NCBI GenBank assembly: GCA_035712345.1
Contig: DASTAY010000054.1
Coordinates: 1 to 47,475, forward strand
DNA length: 47,475 nt
Source of the DNA: VRUE01 sp035712345
GTDB taxonomy: Bacteria; Actinomycetota; Thermoleophilia; Solirubrobacterales; 70-9
Reading direction: 5' to 3'
Position 1 is the stretch's first letter. Each line of letters opens with the position of its first letter. Made by a program: the position numbers and the translations under genes. Shown piece after piece: positions 1 through 7,833 of this stretch. The notes under the pieces were generated by a model. That model saw only the letters and a list, made by a program, of their open reading frames with translations. It did not search any database and was not told where the DNA came from.

Positions 1-950
1 TCCAGCGCCCTGCGCACACCCTCTTTCTGGAGGTGCTCGCTGGCTTCCTCGAAGGGCTCGAGCACGGCGTCGTCAGCGACGAAGTCGCCGAGCTCGGATT
101 CGTCCTCGTCGCCGACCGGTTTCTCCAGGGAGACCGGGAGCTGGGCGACGCGGAGGATGTCGCGCACGTCGGAGACCGGCCAGCGCAGCTCTTCGGCGAT
201 CTCCGCCGGCTCCGGCTCCCGCCCCAGCCTCTGCACCAGCTGCCGTTCGACGTGGGCGACCCGGTTCAGCTTCTCGACCATGTGGACGGGGATCCGAATC
301 GTCCGGGCCTTGTCGGCGATCGCCCGCGTCACCGCCTGGCGGATCCACCAGGTCGCGTAGGTGGAGAACTTGTAGCCGCGGCGGTAGTCGAACTTCTCGA
401 CCGCCCGGATCAGCCCCAGCGAACCCTCCTGGATCAGGTCGAGGAAGCTGAGGCCGCGGCCGAGATAGCCTTTCGCGATCGAGACGACGAGGCGCAGGTT
501 CGCCTCCACCATCTGCCGCTTGGCCAGCATGTCGCCGCGCTCGATCCGTTTTGCCAGCTCGACCTCCTGCTGCGCGGTCAGCAGGTCGACCTGGCCGATC
601 GCTCGCAGGTATAGCCGCAGCGAATCGAGGCTGGGCTCGACGGTCAGGTCGAGCTCTTCTTTCTTCGCGGCGCCGGCGCTCTCGCCGCCCCGCTGCGCCT
701 TGTAAGCGCTGACGCCATCCTCGGCGACGACGTCGACGCCGTGCTCGACGAGGTGGGCGTGGAGCTGGGAGACCTGCTCCTTGGTGATCTCGACCTCCTC
801 GAGTGTCGAGGAGATCTCCTCGAAGGTCAGGTAGCCGCGCTCGCGACCCTTCGCGATGAGCCCCTGAAGCTCCTCGATCTCGGCGATCGGGCTCGCTTCC
901 TCGTCGCGCTCGACGACCTCGGTCGTGCTCTCCAACGGTTCGATAGACAT
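1..950 (-). CDS. rpoD: Primary RNA polymerase sigma factor, C-terminus beyond window
   Basis: This is a sigma-70 group 1 factor that directs RNA polymerase to housekeeping promoters. 316 codons are visible. Residues 21-75 resemble region 1.1, which marks a primary rather than alternative sigma. Region 1.2 follows at about 109-140 (SLRLYLRAIGQVDLLT). Region 2 at about 144-212 carries the core-binding and -10 recognition segment (LIQEGSLGLIRAVEKFDYRRG, then FSTYATWWIRQAVTRAI). Region 3 starts near 220 (IPVHMVEKLNRV). Region 4 is lost at the window edge. The ATG at 948-950 is preceded by GAGGG. The gene is divergent from the GTP cyclohydrolase gene. Confidence 0.95.
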   Translation of the reverse strand, partial: MSIEPLESTTEVVERDEEASPIAEIEELQGLIAKGRERGYLTFEEISSTLEEVEITKEQVSQLHAHLVEHGVDVVAEDGVSAYKAQRGGESAGAAKKEELDLTVEPSLDSLRLYLRAIGQVDLLTAQQEVELAKRIERGDMLAKRQMVEANLRLVVSIAKGYLGRGLSFLDLIQEGSLGLIRAVEKFDYRRGYKFSTYATWWIRQAVTRAIADKARTIRIPVHMVEKLNRVAHVERQLVQRLGREPEPAEIAEELRWPVSDVRDILRVAQLPVSLEKPVGDEDESELGDFVADDAVLEPFEEASEHLQKEGVRRAL

Positions 951-1015
951 CTGCCCTCGTTGCGTTCCCTTCTCCCTTCGAGGGTTGGCCGGCCCCAAAG
1001 CTCCGACCGCGCCGA

Positions 1016-1021
1016 AGTATA
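1016..1021 (-). promoter_or_regulatory. Candidate -10 element for the sigma factor gene
   Basis: TATACT on the minus strand lies 65 bases upstream of the sigma factor ATG. A TTGCCA at 1035-1040 is only 13 bases upstream of it, shorter than the usual 16-18, so the -35 assignment is weak. Confidence 0.35.
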
Positions 1022-1040
1022 GGCGGAAAAAATTTGGCAA

Positions 1041-1076
1041 CCGTCGGATCGTCCGACGGAGTCACTTGCTTACTAT
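1041..1076 (+). promoter_or_regulatory. Palindrome and -10 element before GTP cyclohydrolase gene
   Basis: A perfect 8-bp inverted repeat (CCGTCGGA, 3-base spacer, TCCGACGG) fills 1041-1059. A TACTAT -10-like box follows at 1071-1076. The ATG is at 1087, so initiation 6-8 bases after the box would give a leaderless or nearly leaderless mRNA; no Shine-Dalgarno is present. The palindrome sits where -35 contacts would be and is a candidate operator. Confidence 0.45.
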
Positions 1077-1086
1077 TCATAAGCCC

Positions 1087-2088
1087 ATGGCCAGCCAGCC
1101 GATCGCCACCCCCGCCACCCCCGACGTCCAGGCCGCGCTGCCGGCGACGCAGGTCGGCCTCTCCCGCGTCGGCGTGACCGGCGTCGAGAAGGTGATCCGG
1201 GTCAAAGCCGACGGGATCGAGAACCTCTTCTACGCCGAGTTCGAGTGCTTCGTCGACCTCAACCCGCAGCAGGCGGGCGTCCACATGTCCCGCTTCGAGG
1301 AGATCGTCGGCGAGGCGATCGACGAGGTGGTGCTGGGTGAGGCCCTGAAGGCGGAGGTGCTCGCCGCCCATGTGGCGCAGCGGGTTCGCGAGCGCCAGGG
1401 CGGTGAGCGGGCCGAGGTCTCCATCGCCGCGCGCTACCCCGAGACGGTGCAGACGCCGGAAACCGGCAAGAGCACCCAGGAGATCTACGTCCTCTACGGC
1501 ACCGCCGTCGCCTCCGAGCACGGCACCCGCACCCTCACCGGCGTCGAGGCCCAGGGGATGACCGCCTGCCCCTGCGCGCAGGAAGCCGTCGCCGCCCTCG
1601 CCCGCGACCGCCTCGCCGGCGACGGCTTCGGCGACGAAGAGATCGAGCGGATCCTCGAGCTGGTCCCGGTCGCCACCCACAACCAGCGCGGCATCGGCAC
1701 CCTCTACGTCGGCTGTCCCGAGGGCGGCCCCGCGTGGATCGAGGCGCCGGAGCTGCTGCGGATCGTCGAGAGCTCGATGAGCTCGGAGATCTACGAGCTG
1801 ATGAAGCGCACCGACGAGCGCTCCGTGGTCGTCAAGGCGCACGAAAACCCGCGCTTCGTCGAGGACTGCGTCCGCGAGATGCTGCGCCAGGTCGTCGAGG
1901 ACTACCCCGACCTGCCGGCGGAGACCTTCGTGATGGCGCGGCAGGAGAACCTCGAGACGATCCATCGCCACAACGTCGTCGCCGAGCGCTACGGCACCCT
2001 CGCCGACCTCCGCGCCGAGCTCCTCCACGGCGATCACGGCGCGCATCACCTGACGATGCGCGAGTGGCTCGAGGCTTCGGGTTCCTAG
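1087..2088 (+). CDS. mptA: GTP cyclohydrolase, MptA/FolE2 (COG1469) family
   Basis: 333 residues. Members of this metal-dependent family open GTP to a dihydroneopterin phosphate, the first step of folate (FolE2) or methanopterin (MptA) pterin synthesis. The start MASQPIATP leads into VGLSRVGVTGVEKVI. GVHMSRF at 64-70, a CPC motif at 161-163 within GMTACPCAQE, and THNQRG at 197-202 are the recognisable conserved segments. The GMTACPCAQE form looks closer to archaeal MptA than to proteobacterial FolE2. Reading frame is open further upstream, but 1087 is the first start matching the family. It is convergent with pgsA across the structured region 2097-2512. Confidence 0.85.
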   Translation: MASQPIATPATPDVQAALPATQVGLSRVGVTGVEKVIRVKADGIENLFYAEFECFVDLNPQQAGVHMSRFEEIVGEAIDEVVLGEALKAEVLAAHVAQRVRERQGGERAEVSIAARYPETVQTPETGKSTQEIYVLYGTAVASEHGTRTLTGVEAQGMTACPCAQEAVAALARDRLAGDGFGDEEIERILELVPVATHNQRGIGTLYVGCPEGGPAWIEAPELLRIVESSMSSEIYELMKRTDERSVVVKAHENPRFVEDCVREMLRQVVEDYPDLPAETFVMARQENLETIHRHNVVAERYGTLADLRAELLHGDHGAHHLTMREWLEASGS

Positions 2089-2096
2089 CTGTCTAG

Positions 2097-2291
2097 GACC
2101 AAGCTGCCCTGTACAGGGTCCGGGGGTCCTCTGAGGGAATTTGTCGCGGCCCTGTCGGGCCTGGCTCCCGAACCTGCTGTCCTCCTATGGAGGACAGGAA
2201 CCAGATTGCATATCGCCCGAACATTCCCTCAGAGGATCCCCGGACCCCCTCCCGACACGCTCTGCTGGCCGAGCTTTACGCGAGACCGCAA
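2097..2291 (+). other. Structured element copy 1, downstream of GTP cyclohydrolase
   Basis: No protein-coding signal. From the shared start GACCAAGCT (2097-2105) and GTACAGGG (2111-2118) it forms a closing stem 2116-2140 with 2223-2247: 25 bp with a single G-T wobble. Inside is a perfect 9-bp hairpin, 2177-2185 with 2189-2197 (loop TAT). A core reading AGATTGCATATCGCCC, then GAACATTCC, lies on the 3' side at 2203-2227. It runs into the terminator at 2279-2327. Copy 2 on the other strand has the same plan. It could be a 3'-UTR structured RNA, a small RNA, or half of a palindromic mobile element. Confidence 0.6.
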
Positions 2292-2327
2292 GGGACCCGA
2301 ACATGTCGGGTTTTTTGCGGTCTCGCG
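2279..2327. terminator. Nested bidirectional terminator between GTP cyclohydrolase and pgsA
   Basis: The outer stem CGCGAGACCGCAA (2279-2291) pairs perfectly with TTGCGGTCTCGCG (2315-2327). The inner stem ACCCGA (2295-2300) pairs with TCGGGT (2306-2311) and is followed by TTTTTT at 2311-2316, a classical intrinsic terminator on the plus strand. The outer stem recurs at 11478-11520. Confidence 0.8.
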
Positions 2328-2512
2328 AAAGAGCGTCTGCCGAACACTGTGGTGGAGGGGGGTCGGTGCCCCTCCGGAGGAATGTTCGGCGATATGCAAT
2401 CTGATCTGGGGCGCGGCGGAGCCGCGCTGCATGTTCTCCCCGGAGCGGAAGCGGAGGGGAGGTCAATTCCGGAGGAGGGGTGCCGACCCCCCTGTACCGC
2501 AGGAGCTTGGTC
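2315..2512 (-). other. Structured element copy 2, downstream of pgsA
   Basis: Read on the minus strand it starts with GACCAAGCT (2512-2504) overlapping the pgsA stop codon, then GTACAGGG (2497-2490). The closing stem pairs about 2493-2469 with 2379-2353, with two small internal mismatches. An internal perfect hairpin pairs 2411-2417 with 2421-2427. The conserved core AGATTGCATATCGCC, then GAACATTCC, falls at about 2403-2379. Stem sequences differ from copy 1 yet remain complementary, so structure rather than sequence is preserved. No coding signal was found. Confidence 0.6.
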
Positions 2513-3089
2513 AGCCCGTCGACTTCAGCTTCGCTTTTGCCGCCGCCCGTTCCCGCTCCAGCTCTTCGATCCGGCGCCTGAGGCCGAAGAAGTAGTCGAC
2601 GCCGCTGATCACGGTTACGGCGAGGGCGAGGTAGACGAGGAAGTCCACCCAGGCCGGCGAGGGGTCGGCGGCGATCAGGGCGATCACGGCGGCGATCTGG
2701 AGGACGGTCTTCAGCTTGCCGAGCCAGGAGGCGGCGATGACGATGCCGCGCTCGGCTGCGATCGTGCGGAGGATGGTGACCGCGACCTCGCGGGCGATGA
2801 TCACCATCGCGATCCAGGGTGCGAGCCGATCGAGGGAGACGAGCGAGAGGAGGGCGGCGGTGATCAGCAGCTTGTCGGCGAGCGGGTCCATCAGCTTGCC
2901 GAAGGTGGTGACCGAGTCGCGCGAGCGGGCGAAGTAGCCGTCGAGGCCGTCGGTGAGGGCGGCGAGGGCGAAGACCCCAGCCGCGAGGGCGTCGCCGTTG
3001 GGCGTCTCGCCGAGCAGGGCGACGACCACCACCGGCACCGCGAGGATGCGGAGGAGGGTCAGCGCGTTGGGCAGGTTGAGCGGGAACAT
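2511..3089 (-). CDS. pgsA: CDP-diacylglycerol--glycerol-3-phosphate 3-phosphatidyltransferase
   Basis: 192 residues from the ATG at 3089; a TTG at 3104 in frame is an alternative. It makes phosphatidylglycerophosphate from CDP-diacylglycerol in the membrane, the committed step to phosphatidylglycerol and cardiolipin. The CDP-alcohol phosphotransferase motif DG-x2-AR-x8-G-x3-D-x3-D is intact (DGLDGYFARSRDS, then FGKLMDPLADK). Several hydrophobic helices and a basic/coiled C-terminal tail (RRRIEELERERAAAKAK) follow. It is the last gene of a minus-strand operon, 7 bases after the MMPL stop. Confidence 0.93.
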   Translation of the reverse strand: MFPLNLPNALTLLRILAVPVVVVALLGETPNGDALAAGVFALAALTDGLDGYFARSRDSVTTFGKLMDPLADKLLITAALLSLVSLDRLAPWIAMVIIAREVAVTILRTIAAERGIVIAASWLGKLKTVLQIAAVIALIAADPSPAWVDFLVYLALAVTVISGVDYFFGLRRRIEELERERAAAKAKLKSTG

Positions 3090-3096
3090 CCCCCGC

Positions 3097-5307
3097 TCAT
3101 TCAACCGCGGCGGGAGCCGGTGCGGCCGCCGCCGCCTCGGCGTCGCGCCTGGCGAAGTATTCCTCGCCCTCGATGCTGATGTGCGGGATCGCCCGGTCGA
3201 GCCAGCGCGGCAGCCACCAGGCGCGCTTGCCCAGTAGCACCATCACCGCCGGCACCAGCAGGCAGCGGACGACGGTCGAGTCGATCGCGATCGCCACCGC
3301 GAGGCCGACGCCGAACTCCTTGACCACGGGGTTGCCGCTGAGCACGAAGCTGGTGAAGACGCAGACCATGATCGCCGCCGCGGAGGTGATGACGCGGCCG
3401 GTGTTGGCCAGCCCTTCGACGACCGCCCGCTTCTCGTCGCCGAACTCTTTGTAGTGCTCGCGCATTTGCGTCAGCAGGAACACCTCGTAGTCCATCGAGA
3501 GCCCGAAGAGGATCGCGAACATCAGCAGCGGCACGAAGCTGACGATCGGGATCGAGTGGTCGAGGCCGATCAGCGAGGAGCCCCAGCCGAGCTGGAAGAC
3601 GGCGGTGACGACCCCGTAGGCCGCCGCCACCGAGAGCAGGTTCATCGCCGCCGCCTTGACCGGCACCAGCAGCGAGCGGAAGGCGAAGAGCAGGACGACG
3701 AAGCTGAGCATCACGACGATCGCGATCATCAGCGGCAGCTTGTCGCTGATCTGGGAGGCGAGGTCGATGTAGCCGGCGGTCTGGCCGCCGACGTAGGAAC
3801 TGGCGCCCGTGCCCTTCAGCGCGCCCGGGATCACCGTGTCCCGCAGGTTTTCGACCAGGTCGACCGTTTCGTTCGCCCAGGGCTCCGATTTCGAGATCAC
3901 GGTGAAGACCGCGACCGTCCCCGCCTTGTCCAGGGTCGGTTCGCTCACGGCCGCGACGTCGCCGGCGCCGCCGATCGCCTTCTCCAGCTTCGGCAGCACC
4001 TGTTTGGCTTCGGCCGGCGAGGCGAATTCGGAAGCGATCAAGAGCGGCCCGTTGACGCCCGGCCCGAAGCCCGCGTTGAGCGAGTCGTAGGCCTGGCGCG
4101 AGGTCGTTTCCTTCGGCAGGGCACTGATGTCGTTCTGGCCGAGATCGAGCTGGAAGATCGGCAGCGCCAGGACCACCAGGACCAGCAGCGCGGCGACGGT
4201 CGCAGTCCAGGGGCGGTCGCTCACCCTTTCCGCCCAGCGGCGCCAGCCGTGGGGCTCCTTGTCATCCGGGTGCGTCTTGCCGAACTGGACCCGCAGCGAG
4301 TTGATGTGGGGGCCGAGCGCTCCCAGCATCGCCGGCAGCAGCGTGGTCGCAGCGCTGACCGCGACGACGACCGCGATGGCGGCGGTGAAGCCGAGGGTCG
4401 AGACGAGCGGGATGCCGGCGAAGGCGAGCGAGCAGAGCGCGATCACGACCGTGAAGCCGGCGAAGACGACGGCGCCGCCGGCGGTCGCGGTCGCCCGCGC
4501 GATCGACTCGCGCAGCTCCATCCCTTCGCCGAGCTGCAGTTTGTGGCGGGTGACGATGAAGAGGGCGTAGTCGATGCCGACGCCGAGCCCGATCATCGTC
4601 GCCAGGGTCGAGGCGACCCCAGGGACCTCGAGCACCTGCTCGAGCAGGCGGATGATCGAGAGCGCGCAGGCCAGACCGAGCACGGCGGAGACGATCGGCA
4701 GCATCATCGCCGTCGCCGTGCCGAAGGCGAAGAGGAGGATGACGACGGCGGCGGCGAGGCCGATCGCCTCGCTGGTCTCGGTCGCCGGTTTGGAGAGCTG
4801 CTGGCCGACGTAGGCGCCGACGGCGGCGTGCAGGCCGGCCGCTTCGGCGGGCGCGGCCGCGTCGAGGATCCGTTCCGCCTGCCCTTCGTCGATTTCCCCG
4901 GGGCCGATCGCGAGCACGACCGGGATGTAGCCGATCCTCAGGTCCTTGCTGAGCGTCTGCGACCCTTCCGCCAGCGGGCTCGTGGCCGAGTTGACGTAGT
5001 GGATCGCTTCCAGCCTCTTCACGGTTTCGCCGACCGCCGCGGCGTACTTCGGTTCGGTCAGCTTCTTGCCCGGCGGCGCTTCCAGCGTCAGCGGGTTGCT
5101 GCCGTAGGCCTGTTCGGGCAGGTTGTCTTCGAGCAGTTCGGTGGCGGTGGTCGAGTCGGTGCCCGGCAGGGTCAGGTTTTCGCTGGTCTTGCTGCCGGAG
5201 GCGTGGCTGATCGCCAGCAGCGCGATCGCCAGGGCGATCCAGGCGCCGATCACCGGCCAGTGGTGGCGCGAACAGAAGCGGCCGATCGCGTAGAGGGGTC
5301 CGGTCAT
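3097..5307 (-). CDS. MMPL/RND-family transporter
   Basis: 736 residues with two repeats of one leading helix, a large extracytoplasmic domain and a block of membrane helices. This is the layout of MmpL and hopanoid-exporter-like RND permeases that move lipids or drugs using proton motive force. Diagnostic segments are GLGVGIDYALFIVTRH in repeat 1 and LFGLSMDYEVFLLTQM in repeat 2, the conserved helix-4 Asp-Tyr pairs of MMPL proteins. The C-terminus is Ala/Pro-rich. Its ATG overlaps the stop of the upstream lipoprotein gene by four bases (ATGA), so they are translationally coupled. The substrate cannot be told; a lipid role would fit the pgsA neighbour. Confidence 0.88.
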   Translation of the reverse strand: MTGPLYAIGRFCSRHHWPVIGAWIALAIALLAISHASGSKTSENLTLPGTDSTTATELLEDNLPEQAYGSNPLTLEAPPGKKLTEPKYAAAVGETVKRLEAIHYVNSATSPLAEGSQTLSKDLRIGYIPVVLAIGPGEIDEGQAERILDAAAPAEAAGLHAAVGAYVGQQLSKPATETSEAIGLAAAVVILLFAFGTATAMMLPIVSAVLGLACALSIIRLLEQVLEVPGVASTLATMIGLGVGIDYALFIVTRHKLQLGEGMELRESIARATATAGGAVVFAGFTVVIALCSLAFAGIPLVSTLGFTAAIAVVVAVSAATTLLPAMLGALGPHINSLRVQFGKTHPDDKEPHGWRRWAERVSDRPWTATVAALLVLVVLALPIFQLDLGQNDISALPKETTSRQAYDSLNAGFGPGVNGPLLIASEFASPAEAKQVLPKLEKAIGGAGDVAAVSEPTLDKAGTVAVFTVISKSEPWANETVDLVENLRDTVIPGALKGTGASSYVGGQTAGYIDLASQISDKLPLMIAIVVMLSFVVLLFAFRSLLVPVKAAAMNLLSVAAAYGVVTAVFQLGWGSSLIGLDHSIPIVSFVPLLMFAILFGLSMDYEVFLLTQMREHYKEFGDEKRAVVEGLANTGRVITSAAAIMVCVFTSFVLSGNPVVKEFGVGLAVAIAIDSTVVRCLLVPAVMVLLGKRAWWLPRWLDRAIPHISIEGEEYFARRDAEAAAAAPAPAAVE

Positions 5308-5900
5308 CTCTGGTTCGTCCTTTCCGGGGCGGGGATTTCGCCGGTTTCGAAAGCCGAGGGAATCGCTTCAACCCTCTTCGCTCCGAGCGCCTGGCGCAAG
5401 AGGACGAGTCGCTGCGCCTGGTTGGCCGCCATCGCGGCGATCAGCGGCCGCGGCGAGCCGCGGTTCAGCTTCCCGACCACGCTCAGCTGCAGGTCCAGGG
5501 TCGCGCTTTCCATCTCGTAGAGGAATTCGAGGCTGTCCGCCCGGGTCTTCAGGTCGCTCGCTTCGATCGTTTCTTCGAAGGGTTCGGCTTTCGCGCCCAT
5601 CCCCCGCAGGGTCTTCGTCGTCGCGTCGACGTGTTCCTGTTCCTGGGCGCGGAACTGCCGCGCCATGGCAAGGTCAGCTCCGGCCAGGGTCGGCAGCACC
5701 CTGTCGTAAGTCCCCACCACCGCCAGCTGGCGCCCGAGCACGTCGTTCAGCAGCTTCGCGTCCCGTTCGGTTTCGCTTACGGCGGTCGGTCCCCCACCGC
5801 CCCCGCAGCCGACCGCCACGGTCGCGATCAGGGAGACGGCGGCCGCGAGGAGCATGGCGCGGCGCACGGCGCGGCCCCGCATGATTCGGTTCGGTGTCAT
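5304..5900 (-). CDS. Ferritin-like four-helix lipoprotein (function unknown)
   Basis: 198 residues from the ATG at 5900 (an ATG at 5882 is equally possible). A basic N-region and hydrophobic stretch end in AVGC, a weak lipobox with Cys32, followed by a Gly run. The remainder is helical, with EQEHVD and EFLYEMESATLDLQLSVV segments resembling ferritin-like (DUF4439-type) domains, and is rich in Glu, Asp and His. No complete di-iron ExxH pair is obvious, so metal binding is uncertain. It is the first gene of the operon with the MMPL transporter and PgsA, and divergent from the uracil-DNA glycosylase. Confidence 0.6.
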   Translation of the reverse strand: MTPNRIMRGRAVRRAMLLAAAVSLIATVAVGCGGGGGPTAVSETERDAKLLNDVLGRQLAVVGTYDRVLPTLAGADLAMARQFRAQEQEHVDATTKTLRGMGAKAEPFEETIEASDLKTRADSLEFLYEMESATLDLQLSVVGKLNRGSPRPLIAAMAANQAQRLVLLRQALGAKRVEAIPSAFETGEIPAPERTNQR

Positions 5901-5918
5901 GACGACGCCCGCAAGCCT

Positions 5919-6617
5919 ATGAGCAAAGGCAACCGCCGCGCGCTCGCCGCCCTGGCCGAGGAGGTCCACGGGTGCCGCCTCTGTCCGCGGCTGGTCGAGT
6001 GGCGCGAGGCGCAGGCGGCGAACCCGCCGCGGCGCTACCGCGGCCAGGACTACTGGGCGCGGCCGGTCTCGGGCTTCGGCGACCCGGAGGCGCGGGTCGC
6101 GATCGTCGGGCTCGCTCCCGCCGCCCACGGCGCCAACCGGACCGGCCGCATGTTCACCGGCGACCGCTCCGGCGACTGGCTCTACGCCTCCCTGCACCGC
6201 ACCGGCTTCGCCAACCAGCCCGTGTCCCAGTGGCGGGACGACGGCCTCGAGCTGCGCGGCGCCTACGTCACCGCCACCGTCCGCTGCGCGCCTCCGGCGA
6301 ACAAGCCGACGCCGCAGGAGCGCGACGCCTGCCTTCCCTACCTGGAGCGGGAGCTGGGGCTGCTGGAGCACGTGCGGGTGGTGGTGGCCCTGGGCGCGTT
6401 CGGGTGGGACGGCTTCCTCCGCGCCGCCCGGGCGCTCGGCGAGGAGGTGCCGCGGCCGCGGCCCAAGTTCGGGCACGGGGCCGAGGCGGAGATCGGGCGG
6501 CGGCAGCTGCTCGGCTGCTACCACCCGAGCCAGCAGAACACCTTCACCGGCACGCTGACGGTCCCGATGACCGACGCGGTCTTCGAACGAGCGCGGGCCC
6601 TGGCACTGGCGAAATAG
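5919..6617 (+). CDS. Uracil-DNA glycosylase family 5 (UdgB)
   Basis: 232 residues. It removes uracil and other deaminated bases from DNA to start base excision repair. Motif 1, GLAPAAHGANRTGRMFTGD at 64-82, is typical of family 5, which lacks the catalytic Asp of family 1. HPSQQNTFTG from His202 is the second active-site motif. Cys19, Cys22, Cys123 and Cys138 are positioned as the 4Fe-4S ligands of thermostable UDGs. The start MSKGNRRALA at 5919 is preferred; the frame is open further upstream but unlike the family. No clear Shine-Dalgarno. Confidence 0.9.
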   Translation: MSKGNRRALAALAEEVHGCRLCPRLVEWREAQAANPPRRYRGQDYWARPVSGFGDPEARVAIVGLAPAAHGANRTGRMFTGDRSGDWLYASLHRTGFANQPVSQWRDDGLELRGAYVTATVRCAPPANKPTPQERDACLPYLERELGLLEHVRVVVALGAFGWDGFLRAARALGEEVPRPRPKFGHGAEAEIGRRQLLGCYHPSQQNTFTGTLTVPMTDAVFERARALALAK

Positions 6618-6626
6618 GTCACCCAG

Positions 6627-6642
6627 CGAAGCACCGGCTTCG
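6627..6642. terminator. Short hairpin after the uracil-DNA glycosylase gene
   Basis: CGAAGC (6627-6632) pairs with GCTTCG (6637-6642) across ACCG, starting 10 bases after the stop codon. There is no U-tract, so termination strength is uncertain. Confidence 0.35.
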
Positions 6643-6699
6643 GAACCCTCTTGACCCCCTCCCAGGTCTCTGCAGGGCCATAAGTCCAAGGGAGGGAAT

Positions 6700-7821
6700 T
6701 TGCGCAGGCCCAGGATCAAGCGAACGACCGAGCAGATCGAGACGCCCGACGGCGACATCTACCTGCTGCGGCCGAGCGCGAGCAACGACATCCGCATCGA
6801 GAAGCCCGACGGGGACGAACGGCGTCTGCTGGCGGCATTGGAGGATGGCCGGGACCTCGAGCGGCTGCACGAGGAGTTCGGCGCCGAGACGGTCGACGAA
6901 GTGCTCGCGCAGCTGCGCGAGCTGGAGGTGGTCGAGGACGCCGAGGACTACGAGCGGCTGCCGCCCGGCGAGCTGGAGCGCCTCGACCGCCAGCTGCGCT
7001 ACTTCAGCGACATCGGCACCGGCGAGCTGACCCCCTCGAAGTGCCAGGAACGCCTGCGCGAGGCGAAGATCGCCGTGCTCGGCGTCGGCGGGCTCGGCGG
7101 CTGGTCGGCCTGGGCGCTCGCCTGCACCGGCGTCGGTGAGATGTGGCTGATCGACGGCGACCGGGTCGAGATCAGCAACCTCAACCGCCAGATCCTCTAC
7201 ACCGAGGCCGACATCGGGCTGCTGAAGGTCGAGTGCGCCGCCGCGCGGCTGCGCGCCTTCAACTCCCGGACGAAGATCACGGCCGAGGCGCGCCGCCTCG
7301 AGAGTCAGGAGGACATCGCCGAGTTCATCGCCGGCTCCGACGTGGTCATCGACGCCGCCGACTGGCCCGCCCACGACATCGAGCGCTGGTGCAACGCCGC
7401 CTGCTTCGAGGCGGGCATCCCGTACATCACGATGAGCCACTTCCCCCCGATCGCCAGGGTCGGACCGCTCTACGTGCCCGGCGAGACCGGCTGCTACGTC
7501 TGCCAGGAGATCTCCTACCGGCGCGACTACCCGCTCTTCGACGTCGCCGTCGAGCAGCGGCGGGCGAAACCGAGCCCGGCGGCGACGCTGGGACCCGCCT
7601 GCGGGCTGATCGGCGGCCAGGTCGCCCTCGAGGTCATGCACCTGCTGACCGGCCTGGCGAAGCCCTCGACCCACGGCGTCGCCCACATCTACGACCTGCA
7701 GACGATGGAGGTCAAACGCGAGCCGGTCGTGCCGGAGCCGGATTGCCCGGTCTGCGGCGAGATGGAGCACGAGGAGCCGGAGGGCGACGGCGGCGGAGAG
7801 GGAGGGCCGGCGGCCGGGTAG
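6700..7821 (+). CDS. ThiF/MoeB/HesA (E1-like) adenylyltransferase with N-terminal winged-helix-like domain
   Basis: 373 residues. The TTG start at 6700 follows a strong AGGGAGGG. The E1-like core binds ATP through GVGGLGGW (128-135), with Asp152 and N160-x2-R163 as adenylation residues and paired zinc cysteines C265-x2-C268 and C349-x2-C352. Such enzymes adenylate a C-terminal Gly of a small protein or a peptide. Residues 1-85 precede the core and resemble PqqD/RRE-type winged helices (RRLLAALEDGRDLERLHEEF, then ELEVVEDAEDYERL). That layout is known from thiazole/oxazole peptide pathways. No precursor peptide or cyclodehydratase lies nearby, so the substrate is unknown. Confidence 0.75.
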   Translation: MRRPRIKRTTEQIETPDGDIYLLRPSASNDIRIEKPDGDERRLLAALEDGRDLERLHEEFGAETVDEVLAQLRELEVVEDAEDYERLPPGELERLDRQLRYFSDIGTGELTPSKCQERLREAKIAVLGVGGLGGWSAWALACTGVGEMWLIDGDRVEISNLNRQILYTEADIGLLKVECAAARLRAFNSRTKITAEARRLESQEDIAEFIAGSDVVIDAADWPAHDIERWCNAACFEAGIPYITMSHFPPIARVGPLYVPGETGCYVCQEISYRRDYPLFDVAVEQRRAKPSPAATLGPACGLIGGQVALEVMHLLTGLAKPSTHGVAHIYDLQTMEVKREPVVPEPDCPVCGEMEHEEPEGDGGGEGGPAAG

Positions 7822-7833
7822 GTTGTCAAGTCG

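Noticed and set aside
73..2049. 658-residue minus-strand open frame across the sigma and cyclohydrolase genes
   Set aside because: It runs antisense through the cyclohydrolase gene and out of frame through the sigma gene, both of which are well supported.
2097..2512. Small proteins encoded in the gap after the cyclohydrolase gene
   Set aside because: Several frames are open, but they run through long inverted repeats, show no GC3 bias or homology, and have no ribosome sites.
3454..5520. 688-residue open frame opposite the MMPL gene
   Set aside because: It is an antisense shadow of a clear MMPL protein; its composition is Arg/Asp/Gly-rich with no domain, as expected from high-GC complementary strands.
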